64,000 nt of DNA from Leishmania donovani (Eukaryota > Euglenozoa > Kinetoplastea > Trypanosomatida > Trypanosomatidae), in assembly GCF_000227135.1 (NCBI RefSeq), contig NC_018262.1, forward strand, positions 607,503 through 671,502. Direction: 5' to 3'. Each line of letters opens with the position of its first letter. Position 1 is the first letter of the stretch. The notes beneath the pieces are model-generated. The model was not told the DNA's origin and searched no databases. It saw nothing but the letters and a program-made list of their open reading frames with translations. Positions 32,400 to 41,501 of the stretch are shown piece by piece. The position numbers and the translations under genes were made by a program.

Positions 32400-33554
32400 T
32401 CACTGCCCATCCACTTTCTTGGCCGCGTGCCACCCCACGGATGCGTTCTGCAAGACGTGCCACGGAAGAAGAAAGAGTTCGATCGTCGCCAACTCGAGCA
32501 GCGGCTCCGTTAAAGCCGATGAGGCCGTTCTGTCGCGCGCCAATGCGCTCGCTTCTTCAGCGGCGCCGCTGCCGGTACTCGTGCCCTTGCGAAGCACCGC
32601 TGTGCACTGTGGTGGCACCGCGAAAACATCTGGCCTCAACTTCGTGGGGTAGTAGTTGTAGAAATCCACCGTGAGCAGATCGTATGCGGCTTTCCACAAC
32701 TGCAAGTGGCTCTCCTGCCCGGTGGAAAGGACGAGTTCATCGAACATGGGGTGGCCAAAAAAGCGCCAATTCGGCGGCTCATAGGAGGCCTCGGTGATCT
32801 TACTCAGCTCGAGGTCTGAACGCGCGCTTAGCTCCAGCCGCCACGGAATTGCCCTTGGTACCGCCGCGCCCGCGTCCGTCGCGTTCAGTACGTAGAAGCT
32901 CTGCTCCACCAGCGGTGTGTGATCGTACCGTTCCGTGCCACTAAAGCGGGTCACCGGCACGCCGCGAACCACTGACTCGCGCGAGGACGCGGTGTAGCGC
33001 CGCGGCACGCAGAAGGGTGCGACCTTGTGTGTCAGGTAGAAGACATGGCAGCGCTGACGAGGGCCCTCGTCATCGCCGTCCTTGCCATTTCTTGCCTGCG
33101 CAGCGGCAGCGCCACTCGGTGTGTCGAAGAAGAAAAAGCCGCGCAGGTGGCGGTTGTCTAAGAGGAAGGAGGTGCGCTGCCCACGGTATACCTGATCCAC
33201 ACGAGCAGCATCGGCGACCCTGTCCACGTACAGCTGCCCAATCTGCGTCATGGGCGGGAGATTTTCCAGGGGCATCGTGGTAGCGATCGCAACCGTGTAG
33301 CTCTCTGCGAACTCGACACCGCAAAACGGGTGGAGTGGGTGGTCTTGACGTCTATAGCCATCGCACTCGCTTCGTGAGCTGCTACTACCTCTGCTGTCCA
33401 TGTCTTCCGCCGTGTGCTTGGGAGGCTCTGCGACGAGGCTCAGCCCGCACGCAGCGAAAAGGACGGCGCAGAGCACCAACACAACACTACATCGGCGTGC
33501 AGCAACGCAGCAGTTAGCTGTATACATGACTGTGTAGTTTGCACGCGCTCGCAT
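32400..33554 (-). CDS. Conserved-looking secreted or membrane-anchored protein (384 aa), unknown
   Basis: I do not recognise a family. The N-terminus contains a strong hydrophobic stretch (VVLVLCAVLFAACGLSLVA) that should act as a signal peptide or signal anchor, followed by a Ser-rich acidic linker. The rest is a mixed globular domain with candidate N-glycosylation sites (for example NAT) and Trp/Tyr-rich segments such as EASYEPPNWRFFGHPMF and AAYDLLTVDFYNYYP. The frame continues further upstream, but those codons look like 5'UTR (Gln/Lys/Arg-rich). The start chosen is the ATG giving MRARANYT, with an alternative nine codons later at 33527. A short upstream ORF ends 11 bases before the chosen start. 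Located in the secretory pathway by inference only. Confidence 0.75.
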   Translation of the reverse strand: MRARANYTVMYTANCCVAARRCSVVLVLCAVLFAACGLSLVAEPPKHTAEDMDSRGSSSSRSECDGYRRQDHPLHPFCGVEFAESYTVAIATTMPLENLPPMTQIGQLYVDRVADAARVDQVYRGQRTSFLLDNRHLRGFFFFDTPSGAAAAQARNGKDGDDEGPRQRCHVFYLTHKVAPFCVPRRYTASSRESVVRGVPVTRFSGTERYDHTPLVEQSFYVLNATDAGAAVPRAIPWRLELSARSDLELSKITEASYEPPNWRFFGHPMFDELVLSTGQESHLQLWKAAYDLLTVDFYNYYPTKLRPDVFAVPPQCTAVLRKGTSTGSGAAEEASALARDRTASSALTEPLLELATIELFLLPWHVLQNASVGWHAAKKVDGQ

Positions 33555-33565
33555 CTGACGCACTT

Positions 33566-33715
33566 TTACCTGTTGGGCTGCGTGAGTGCTTGGCTGCTTC
33601 TGTTGCTGCTGTCTGAACTGTACCGTTGCTTTCGCGCCTTCAATCTTGTTTTCTTTTTCTTTCTGAGATGAGGTCCTCCTAATGCAGCAGAGCGTGCCAG
33701 CGCGAAGACGCTCAT
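33566..33715 (-). other. Possible 49-codon upstream ORF in the 5'UTR
   Basis: Its ATG lies two bases after a candidate spliced-leader acceptor, and it ends 11 bases before the main ATG at 33554. It encodes a basic peptide starting MSVFALARSAALGG. If that acceptor is used, the uORF would be the first AUG on the mRNA. Confidence 0.35.
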
Positions 33716-33717
33716 GT

Positions 33718-33719
33718 CT
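33718..33719 (-). promoter_or_regulatory. Candidate spliced-leader acceptor for the secreted-protein gene
   Basis: On the minus strand a tract reading CCCCTCTCTCCTCTCTCACAG ends here; it is the strongest polypyrimidine-AG combination upstream of 33554. Confidence 0.45.
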
Positions 33720-35529
33720 GTGAGAGAGGAGAGAGGGGCGCTGGACGCACCATCGGCGCAGGGGCAAAAAGAGAAGGGAGAGGAATGTGACGGACGGCAA
33801 TGACGTTCACGCACCTCGGAAAGGAACAGTGAACAGCCCATCAACTGGTTTCGCCTCCCACGGTGGAGACACTGTGCGACGTGCATACCCCACTCAACCC
33901 GCGGGTGTGCCACATGAGCGGTCGCCCTTTGCTGCGATACTCGCAGCGCGGCCACGGCATCACCCCTGTGTTTTGGCGTCGCCGTCGGTTTCTCTTGTCC
34001 CGTGTGTGTGTAATGCAATCAATAACAAAACACGTGCTCACACACAAAATGAAGCGACGGACGCAGAAAAAAAAAGCAAACAAGAGCAACAACCAAGAAG
34101 GAAAACAACAACACAGATCCCACCTAAACATGCGATGGAGGGGAGGGAGGGAGGGGCGAGGGGGAGTGAGAGAACAGGTGAGCGGACAAACAAAAGAATG
34201 GGAGAGGAAGCAAAGAAAAGGTGCGTGTAGTGCCATACATATAGGTACACACACGCAAAGACAGACAGACACATACATACACGTTCGCACATCTGCACGC
34301 CCCCCTGCCCGCCCGTTCCTCTGCTCCCCGTTCCATCGGCTTCGGTGAAGGTTTAGCTTGTTATAGTTTTCTTTCTTTTCCTTTTTTTGTCTTTGACGCG
34401 CTCACGCATGTTGCGATGCACGCGTTCGCGCTTGTTTTGTATGTCCTTCGTGTCTGTCTATTGAAAACTACACTTTCCTTTATATCAATATATGTCGTCT
34501 TACGGCTGGCTTGATGGAGTTCCTCCAACACATACATACAAACACACACACACACACACACACATAGGACAGACACAGACAGGCACAGCTTCACTGGCGC
34601 GCGCGCGCCCTCCTCTCCGACTTCCACGCAGAATGACGACAACGCGGCGCGTAGCGATATACTTCACCCTGTAAAGGAGCGGAAGCGGCTGTACTCCGAC
34701 GGGAAACATGAAGAAGGAGGCATGAACACCGCCAAGAACAACGTAGAGCTTCATCCAAACATACTGCACATTCTGCGCGTGGTCGACTGGGTTGGGGGTG
34801 GGTGAGTGGGGGATGTGCGGGGGGGGGTGCGGATATGTGTGCGTGTGTGTGCGGGCCTTTTCTGCTTCATCTGTGCGCGCACAGTTGGCGGGTGGGGTGG
34901 GGTTGGGTGAACGGGGATTTATCCTCTCGTACTTCTGTTCCTTTAGGGGGTGGGGGTAAGAAGAACACGAAGGCTGAGCGCAGGAAGGGGAAAAACAAAC
35001 CAAAAAAGGCAAAATAACGAAAAGAAGGACAAAGGAAAACGAAGAGAGGGGGGGGGGAGGTGTAAGGCTGGCACAGTGCATGCACCTACGCACACGCACA
35101 CGCACACGCACACGCACACGCACACGCACACGCACTGTCCACGCAAACCCAGCACACCCGCACACCCACACACACAAACACATGTGCAGCTTTAGACACT
35201 CATGTAGATGCGGAAGCACACGCAGTAGCCGTAGCGTGAGCGCGCACTCAAGAGCGAGAGAGAGGGAGCTGGTGCACAGCTTGAGCACCCTTCACGCGTC
35301 GGTACAACAAAGCGGGAAGAGAGGGTGAGTTAGGGGACGGAAGGGGGAGGGGGAAGGTTCATTGCCTCTTAGCGCATGCTGACGGACACTGATGCGTGCG
35401 AAAGTGCGAACGTAAGGCAACACACAAGAGGGCTGGGGCGGTGAATTTTGAGATAAAGCGAGGAAACAGAAAATACGACGTTGGTGCCGTGTTATATATG
35501 AAGAGAAAGAATCAACTAAGTTACGAGAG

Positions 35530-35565
<36 letters not shown>

Positions 35566-36646
35566 ATAGAGAAAAGGCCGGGGGAGGGGGGAGAGGTGAG
35601 ATGGGCAGAAGAAATGATATGCTACACAAACGTGCGCACGAACCGCATGTGCTTCTCTTTTGGCTCTCTAAGGGGAGCCCCCTCCCCCCACCCCACCCCC
35701 AGCGGGAGAAACAGAACAACTGCCGTTATGGCCTGCTGGAGTGTTGCCACGTGTCGGAGGTGCCTGGGTAGAGTGAGAGATGGCAGAAAAGCGTCGATAC
35801 AAGAGAGTACAGGATGCCCAAAAAGCAGCCGCAGTCGGCCGTTGCGCACACAAATCCACGAGACCACACCATAATAGGCCCCACTTCCATCTCTCGCTCC
35901 AGCTGCGCTCGCACGCGTTCAAGATGAAGCAAGGAGAAAGAAAAAAAAATACGATTGGCGCACACGAGCAGCTGAACCAGGCGATAACACCCGGAGCGTT
36001 AGGGTGGGTAGGAAGGAGGCAGGCAAAAAGACAGAAGGAGCAGAGAGAGAGACACACACACTCAGCGCCGCAGCTCATGAGACATGAAGCAAGGTGAAGG
36101 GAATCCGAGAGGGGTGAAGGGCGTAGTGATGCAGCGAGAGGGGAGACAAGAGAGGAAGGTGCCGATACCAAAGGAGCTGCACACGCAGAAAGACTAGCAA
36201 GCCGCTAGCCGAAATAAGGGAGACGCAGGCAGTATCGACGCATCCATGGTATGCTCGGCACACACACACACTCACACACTCACACACACACACACACATA
36301 AATGAAGAATGGAAAAGGCCAAAGACACAGGAGAGCCAAGACGGCTTTTATTCCCTCCCTCCGTCCCTTTTTCTCCTGCCGCTACTGCTTTCTGCTTCCC
36401 ACTCGTGCGGCCGCTTTCTTGATTGCGCTGCAGTCCACCCCCTTCTGCCCTTTCGCGACCACACTGCCGACTCCTCTGTTCCCGTTGGCTCTCCTGCCAC
36501 CCGTGTCGGCTATACGGCATGCTTCACCACCCTTCCTTCTCTCGCAATCCTGAATTGACCGCAGTACAGCTGCGCCTGTCTGACGAGAACTGCTTATCGC
36601 GCTCACCTCACCTTGAGTGTTTCTTGTTGCTCTTCCCCTCACCTCC
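33720..36646 (-). other. Intergenic spacer with several microsatellites
   Basis: No gene seen. Contains (CA)n at about 34542-34564, a six-base tandem repeat at about 35089-35134, (CA)n at 35530-35556 and another CA-rich run near 36260-36299. Open frames here are UTR-type low complexity. Confidence 0.6.
35089..35134. repeat. Hexanucleotide (CACACG)n microsatellite
   Basis: About 7.5 units of CACACG, clearly distinct from the plain (CA)n runs elsewhere. It lies in an intergenic spacer and is likely length-variable. Confidence 0.85.
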
Positions 36647-38452
36647 TTAGCGCTGCCCCATGAGCGCCTGCAGTTGATTCACCACGGCCGTAGAGTCGCC
36701 CTGTTCCCCGGTTATGTGGATGGGCTGCTGCGATGGTTGTGCCGCCTGCCGTCGCTGCTGTTGATGTCGAGCGCCTCCCCCGCGTTGGTGTTGATGGTTA
36801 TTGCCGTTGTCGGCTCTTCGAGAGGACGCATTATCGCGTGCCGAGTCAGTGAATCTTGGTTGTTGCTGCTGCTGTCGAGGCTGCGTGTTCATGTCCGCGA
36901 CAGATAATACTGGCGCAATAGGCCGCGTACTGAAGGGCACTAAAGGCGGCGCTGCCGCACTGCTTGACGCCGCTGTTTGGAAAAAGAGCGACACGGAGCT
37001 ACTCACTTGGCTGCTCTGGGGTTGCGCTTGCGGCCGAGCAGCGGCATTCGTCGCGGATGAGCCGCCGCGCGCATTCCGCAAGGTTGCACCGAACGCGCCC
37101 ATCGGCAGCGTCGCTGCCGTCGCTTTGGCAGACGGTGCGCTATGTCGCCGTTGCTGGTCGATCATGTTGTCGTACATCGGGTCGCCGGTGTGACTAAACC
37201 CGGTCGTCTCCGTTGCCCACTCCGCGCCGTCGTCAGCGCCGCCGCGGCGACGGTTGCTCGCGCGGTTGCTCTGCCGAGGTGGCTTTTGCGGCTGACGGAG
37301 GTGGGCTTCGCGCTGCTGTTGCGTCTTCTCGTAGCGCTGACGCATTGCTTTGCGCGCCTCTCTGCGCTGCTCCTCCAGCTGCACCTCTTCACGCGTCTTT
37401 GGCCACCGACTGCCGTGCTGCCGGCAGCCACTCTTGCGAGAGCAGGGCCGGCCATCATCGGCATCATGGCTGAAGGGGCACTGGTCACCACGCAGACACT
37501 TCCCTTGAAGTTGGTCGCAACACAGGCGCGTCTTCCATAGTTCCACCTCTTCCATATCCGAAGGGGCTTCGTGGCTGCCAAAGACTGACGCCCCCGCCAC
37601 AGGCCCTGCTGGCGCAGTCGCCGACGCAGACGCTGCCGCTGTTGGCGCCGAGACCTTTGACGGCCTCTGTTCCTGCGCCCTCTCCTCTCCAACAGGGTGA
37701 TCCTGCTGCTGCTGCTGCTGCTTGGCCAGCTGCTCAAGTCTCCGCTCAGCAGCGAGAATCAGCGGTACACCGGAGTCCAGCAGCAGCACCTCCTTCAACA
37801 CCTCCATCGTTTGCAACAACCCCTCGTCCTGCATCTGTGCGACCGGATCCTTGAACGGGATGGGGCACAGTGCAATGTCGGGGTGGGAGCACTTGTCTGG
37901 GGAATCATCGATGATGATCGTATTCACGCTATGAAAACTATGCGGATATCGGTCGAAAATAACCTGCAAGTTCTTCTCCGTCCCGTACGGGTTTTCCGCC
38001 GACGGCTTCGGCATGCACGCATCGCGAAAGAGCGTGAACAGCAGCAGGTCGCGGTAGTTGCCAAAGACGTTTGTCTTCTCCAATTTCGACGATCGCTGAA
38101 GGCCGCTTGTCCACACCGCCACGACGAAATTGGAGAAGACAAACTTGAGGAAGTCAGACACATTCGGGCGCAGGATGAAGCTGCCTCTACCGCGGGCGAC
38201 GAGGACCCCATTCAGGTCCAGCACCAGCAGGAAGGCCCGCCGGAGTGCTGATGTTGGCACGGTCACCTCATACCCATTTCGCGTCTCTACCGTTGCCCGA
38301 TCTTGATCCTCGTCAATATCTGTAACAACGCCGATGGAGTAGCGCGTGTCGGTCACGCGGACGCGCACGTACTGATCGATCTCAAAGCGCTCGCGGCGCA
38401 TGTAGTGTGCACCCCTCTCTACGGGAGACACCTGTGATGAGGCGCTGTTCAT
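36647..38452 (-). CDS. FCP1/SCP-like HAD-domain protein with CCCH zinc finger (601 aa)
   Basis: Probable RNA-binding or RNA-regulatory protein. Residues ~25-70 form a small beta-rich, possibly Tudor/SH3-like segment. Residues ~73-225 match the NLI-interacting-factor/FCP1 HAD fold: motif 1 is LVLDLNGVLV (Asp79, but Asn81 where the family has the second catalytic Asp), then VWTSG at 113-117 and IIIDDSPDKC at ~179-188. A CCCH finger lies at 311-329 (Cys311-x7-Cys319-x5-Cys325-x3-His329). The C-terminal half is Gln/Arg/Ala-rich and low complexity, with a poly-Gln run at ~245-250. Loss of the second Asp predicts weak or absent phosphatase activity, so the HAD domain may be a protein-binding module. 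ATG 38452 is the first in the frame. CCCH proteins are major post-transcriptional regulators in trypanosomatids (family knowledge). Confidence 0.88.
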   Translation of the reverse strand: MNSASSQVSPVERGAHYMRRERFEIDQYVRVRVTDTRYSIGVVTDIDEDQDRATVETRNGYEVTVPTSALRRAFLLVLDLNGVLVARGRGSFILRPNVSDFLKFVFSNFVVAVWTSGLQRSSKLEKTNVFGNYRDLLLFTLFRDACMPKPSAENPYGTEKNLQVIFDRYPHSFHSVNTIIIDDSPDKCSHPDIALCPIPFKDPVAQMQDEGLLQTMEVLKEVLLLDSGVPLILAAERRLEQLAKQQQQQQDHPVGEERAQEQRPSKVSAPTAAASASATAPAGPVAGASVFGSHEAPSDMEEVELWKTRLCCDQLQGKCLRGDQCPFSHDADDGRPCSRKSGCRQHGSRWPKTREEVQLEEQRREARKAMRQRYEKTQQQREAHLRQPQKPPRQSNRASNRRRGGADDGAEWATETTGFSHTGDPMYDNMIDQQRRHSAPSAKATAATLPMGAFGATLRNARGGSSATNAAARPQAQPQSSQVSSSVSLFFQTAASSSAAAPPLVPFSTRPIAPVLSVADMNTQPRQQQQQPRFTDSARDNASSRRADNGNNHQHQRGGGARHQQQRRQAAQPSQQPIHITGEQGDSTAVVNQLQALMGQR

Positions 38453-38943
38453 TCCTAGTCAAACAACAAAAGACAGCAATGCACCTTGGAATAGATGTGC
38501 ACGTGTGTGCGAGCGTGTGCGTGCGTGTGTGGGCGGGTGTGGGGAAAGATTCGTGACACATGGTGTGAGATAGGGATATAAAGCGCGCAACTTTTTTGTT
38601 TCATTAGCTGAGCATATACATTTCGCCTCTGATGATGCCGGCAGCCTCAGTGCGTGGCATCTCAGGGTCGAGTGCCCACTCTTTGTGGGGAAGTCAGGAG
38701 CCTGCAGCCTGGTCCACGGCGCCGCTGGCGGACTCTTGGTGTCGGCACACAGGTCTGAGCCGGCACCGTGCTGAAGAGACTCGCGGCCACGATCACGTCT
38801 GTGCCCGCTCACTACGCATCGTTTTGATTATTCGACAAATATTGAAACACCCACTCCCGTCAAAGGCGTGCGGGCTCCGGAGAAGGCGAGGTGCTCCCGC
38901 TGCCACAGACTAACGGCGGCGCGTCCCACCTGTCACGGCACAT

Positions 38944-39042
38944 NNNNNNNNNNNNNNNNNNNNNNNNNNNNNNNNNNNNNNNNNNNNNNNNNNNNNNNNN
39001 NNNNNNNNNNNNNNNNNNNNNNNNNNNNNNNNNNNNNNNNNN
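38944..39042. other. Assembly gap, 99 N
   Basis: Placeholder gap between CACGGCACAT and CAGGCCGTCC; true size unknown. Confidence 0.95.
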
Positions 39043-39483
39043 CAGGCCGTCCAACCACGCCCCCCGAGGCAGCAACGCCGCCCCCGTAGCAGGCCCCAAG
39101 ATCCACTAGTGCGATCATTGTGCGCACGCGCTGCCATGCACAGCCAGCATGGTGTTTCGCATCCAAGCAAAGCATCCAGAGGTCAGCGGAGTACGAGCGA
39201 TGCACGGAAACGGCGCGAGGAGATCCGCGCCGATCAACCCCAAAGTGCATGTGCGCGAAGCATGCGGCATACGCCCTACATCCGACCGGGTAGGCTGATG
39301 CGGCACAGATGCCGGAGGCGTGACGAGAACACCCCAGACTGGCACCATCGAGTCCTCCAGACCCGAATGTGACGGGCCTCCGGAGCAGATTATGGGATGC
39401 CACGGCTTGAAGCCACTGAAAGGGCGAAGCACGGCATACGGGCAGAGTGTGCAAGGGGGTCTCAGTGGGCCCTGGCCTGCGGC

Positions 39484-39864
39484 TGGCCAACTGTTTCCTT
39501 GAGCCCATCCGGCATGCGCCTGGACAACACCCTGTTACATGCACGCCAGGCACCACCGCTTTCTGCCCTCGAGCAGGACCCTGAGCACGTCCCGCCTGGA
39601 TCAGAGCGTGCGATGCAACCAGGTCCATCTCGCGCCCATCGCACAGCACGTAACCGAGGAGAGAACGATGAAGGTCATGAAGTGCCCGCTAGGCGCGTGA
39701 CCCGATTCAGCGGCAGATGGTTTCGTCCTAGAGGGCCAGAACGTAGCCGTGGTACAGCAGAGGTATGTGCGCTGTGGTTGTGTATGCGTGTGTACGTTTG
39801 TGGGCGTGCTCGTGGTGGCATGAACACGTTGACAAGAAGAAAGTGTTCATTCCATCATTTAACA
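39484..39864. repeat. 381-bp segment duplicated at 39974-40354 (probable assembly artefact, left copy)
   Basis: As far as I compared, it is identical base for base to 39974-40354 at a constant offset of 490. It ends in ten bases of Illumina adapter followed by Ns, so the two copies most likely represent one genomic locus at a failed contig join. Confidence 0.88.
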
Positions 39865-39874
39865 AGATCGGAAG
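39865..39874. other. Illumina adapter remnant at contig end
   Basis: The ten bases AGATCGGAAG match the start of the standard Illumina TruSeq adapter. They replace the genomic continuation seen in the second copy (GGAGTCAAAC) and are followed directly by the N-gap. Confidence 0.85.
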
Positions 39875-39973
39875 NNNNNNNNNNNNNNNNNNNNNNNNNN
39901 NNNNNNNNNNNNNNNNNNNNNNNNNNNNNNNNNNNNNNNNNNNNNNNNNNNNNNNNNNNNNNNNNNNNNNNNN
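39875..39973. other. Assembly gap, 99 N, probably spurious
   Basis: Separates the two copies of the same 381-bp sequence; merging the overlapping contigs would remove it. Confidence 0.9.
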
Positions 39974-40354
39974 TGGCCAACTGTTTCCTTGAGCCCATCC
40001 GGCATGCGCCTGGACAACACCCTGTTACATGCACGCCAGGCACCACCGCTTTCTGCCCTCGAGCAGGACCCTGAGCACGTCCCGCCTGGATCAGAGCGTG
40101 CGATGCAACCAGGTCCATCTCGCGCCCATCGCACAGCACGTAACCGAGGAGAGAACGATGAAGGTCATGAAGTGCCCGCTAGGCGCGTGACCCGATTCAG
40201 CGGCAGATGGTTTCGTCCTAGAGGGCCAGAACGTAGCCGTGGTACAGCAGAGGTATGTGCGCTGTGGTTGTGTATGCGTGTGTACGTTTGTGGGCGTGCT
40301 CGTGGTGGCATGAACACGTTGACAAGAAGAAAGTGTTCATTCCATCATTTAACA
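39974..40354. repeat. 381-bp segment duplicated at 39484-39864 (right copy, correct continuation)
   Basis: Same sequence as the left copy, continuing into unique DNA at 40355 without adapter. Confidence 0.85.
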
Positions 40355-41501
40355 GGAGTCAAACTCGACTTGACTCGGCCTGTCACAGGCCCACATCGCT
40401 TTGTGAGAAGGTCCGTCTGCCTGGTTGCGTGCCGCCCATTCCGCGAACACATCTTGTGTTTTGCTATGTGTCGTCATTTAAGTGAGGTGAGAGTGGTCGT
40501 GGAGACGTGCCTTTATGCGTGCGTGCGAGAGGAGAGGCGGGGGTGGGATGAAGAGACCAGCATGAGGAAACCAGCGTACACATGTGCAGACATCGCGAGC
40601 ATGAAACCAGATGGTGCGCTTGGCGTGAAGAAAATGCAGAAGGGCGAAGAAAAGACGCTGAGAAAAGGGGGCGGGGTAACAGAGCAACAAGCGCGTGCAT
40701 GCATGCGAGTGTATTGACACACGCGTCACGAACCGGCGAAACAGCCCCTGCACAGGAGGACTGACTCAGCGGCATGCGAAGGAAGGACGAAGGAGGTGAA
40801 GCGCCAAAGCAAACAAGCACCAAAGGATGAGGTACGCGTAGCGGCCGTCGCGTTCGACACACACACACACACACATACATATATATATGTATATCTGCAG
40901 CGTAGAGCTGTCTTTGTGCGCACCGCATCTAAGCCATTTGCCGGCTTGAGGACGAAGCGATACCCTATATGGGCACCATGCTGACACATTCCCACGTCCT
41001 TCCTCCGCCTGCCCCCTCCCCCATCCTTTTGGATGGCTCCTTCACTCCTCTACAGTACAGCTTTCTCTCAAACATATGCAGAGAGCTCCCATGCACTGCC
41101 TCAAGCTGGGGAAGGGGTGCATGCAAAGGAGTGGAGTGAGTCTGCGCAGGCAGAGAAGGCTGCTGGTTCAGGAGGTGCATAAACCACGAGGCTGCTACGT
41201 GCTTACTGTTTGTGGACTGACATGAATGCATGCGTCTGCATGGTGATGGAATTCGACGCGAATAGAAAAACGGAGGGGGGAAGAGGCGGAAACACAACTA
41301 AGAAGTCCACATACACGCGCCGGCGAAGACAGAGACGCTCAGCGTAGCACATCTTTGCCTGCACTCTTTCTCGCGCGCGCGCTCTCCGGGAAATCGTTCC
41401 TTTGCCGTCGCACCTCCGATTGCTCTTCTGTGTTGCACAACGCCTGTCTCGCACGCTTTCTTCTTTCGCTGTTGCTCCTCCTCAGCCGCAGCGGTTGTGC
41501 A

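Larger units (their letters stand above)
38453..41501 (-). other. Gapped spacer holding a GC-rich repeat-like segment
   Basis: Contains two 99-N gaps and an artefactual duplication. From about 38630 to 40354 the base composition is balanced and GC-rich, unlike the usual biased spacer, and resembles decayed coding or mobile DNA, but I could not assign it. From 40355 to 41501 it is normal spacer with a (CA)n(TA)n run at about 40858-40889. Confidence 0.55.

Noticed and set aside
35089..35134. Telomere-type repeat
   Set aside because: The unit is CACACG, not the trypanosomatid telomere TTAGGG/CCCTAA; it is an intergenic microsatellite.
34500..35288. 262-residue minus-strand frame
   Set aside because: Contains VRVRVRVR and CVCVC strings from microsatellites and no domain; spacer sequence.
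35089..36299. CRISPR-like array from clustered short repeats
   Set aside because: The repeats are simple-sequence microsatellites without spacers, and the genome is eukaryotic.
39484..40354. A genuine local tandem duplication
   Set aside because: The left copy ends in Illumina adapter bases and a placeholder gap, so one locus represented twice is far more likely.
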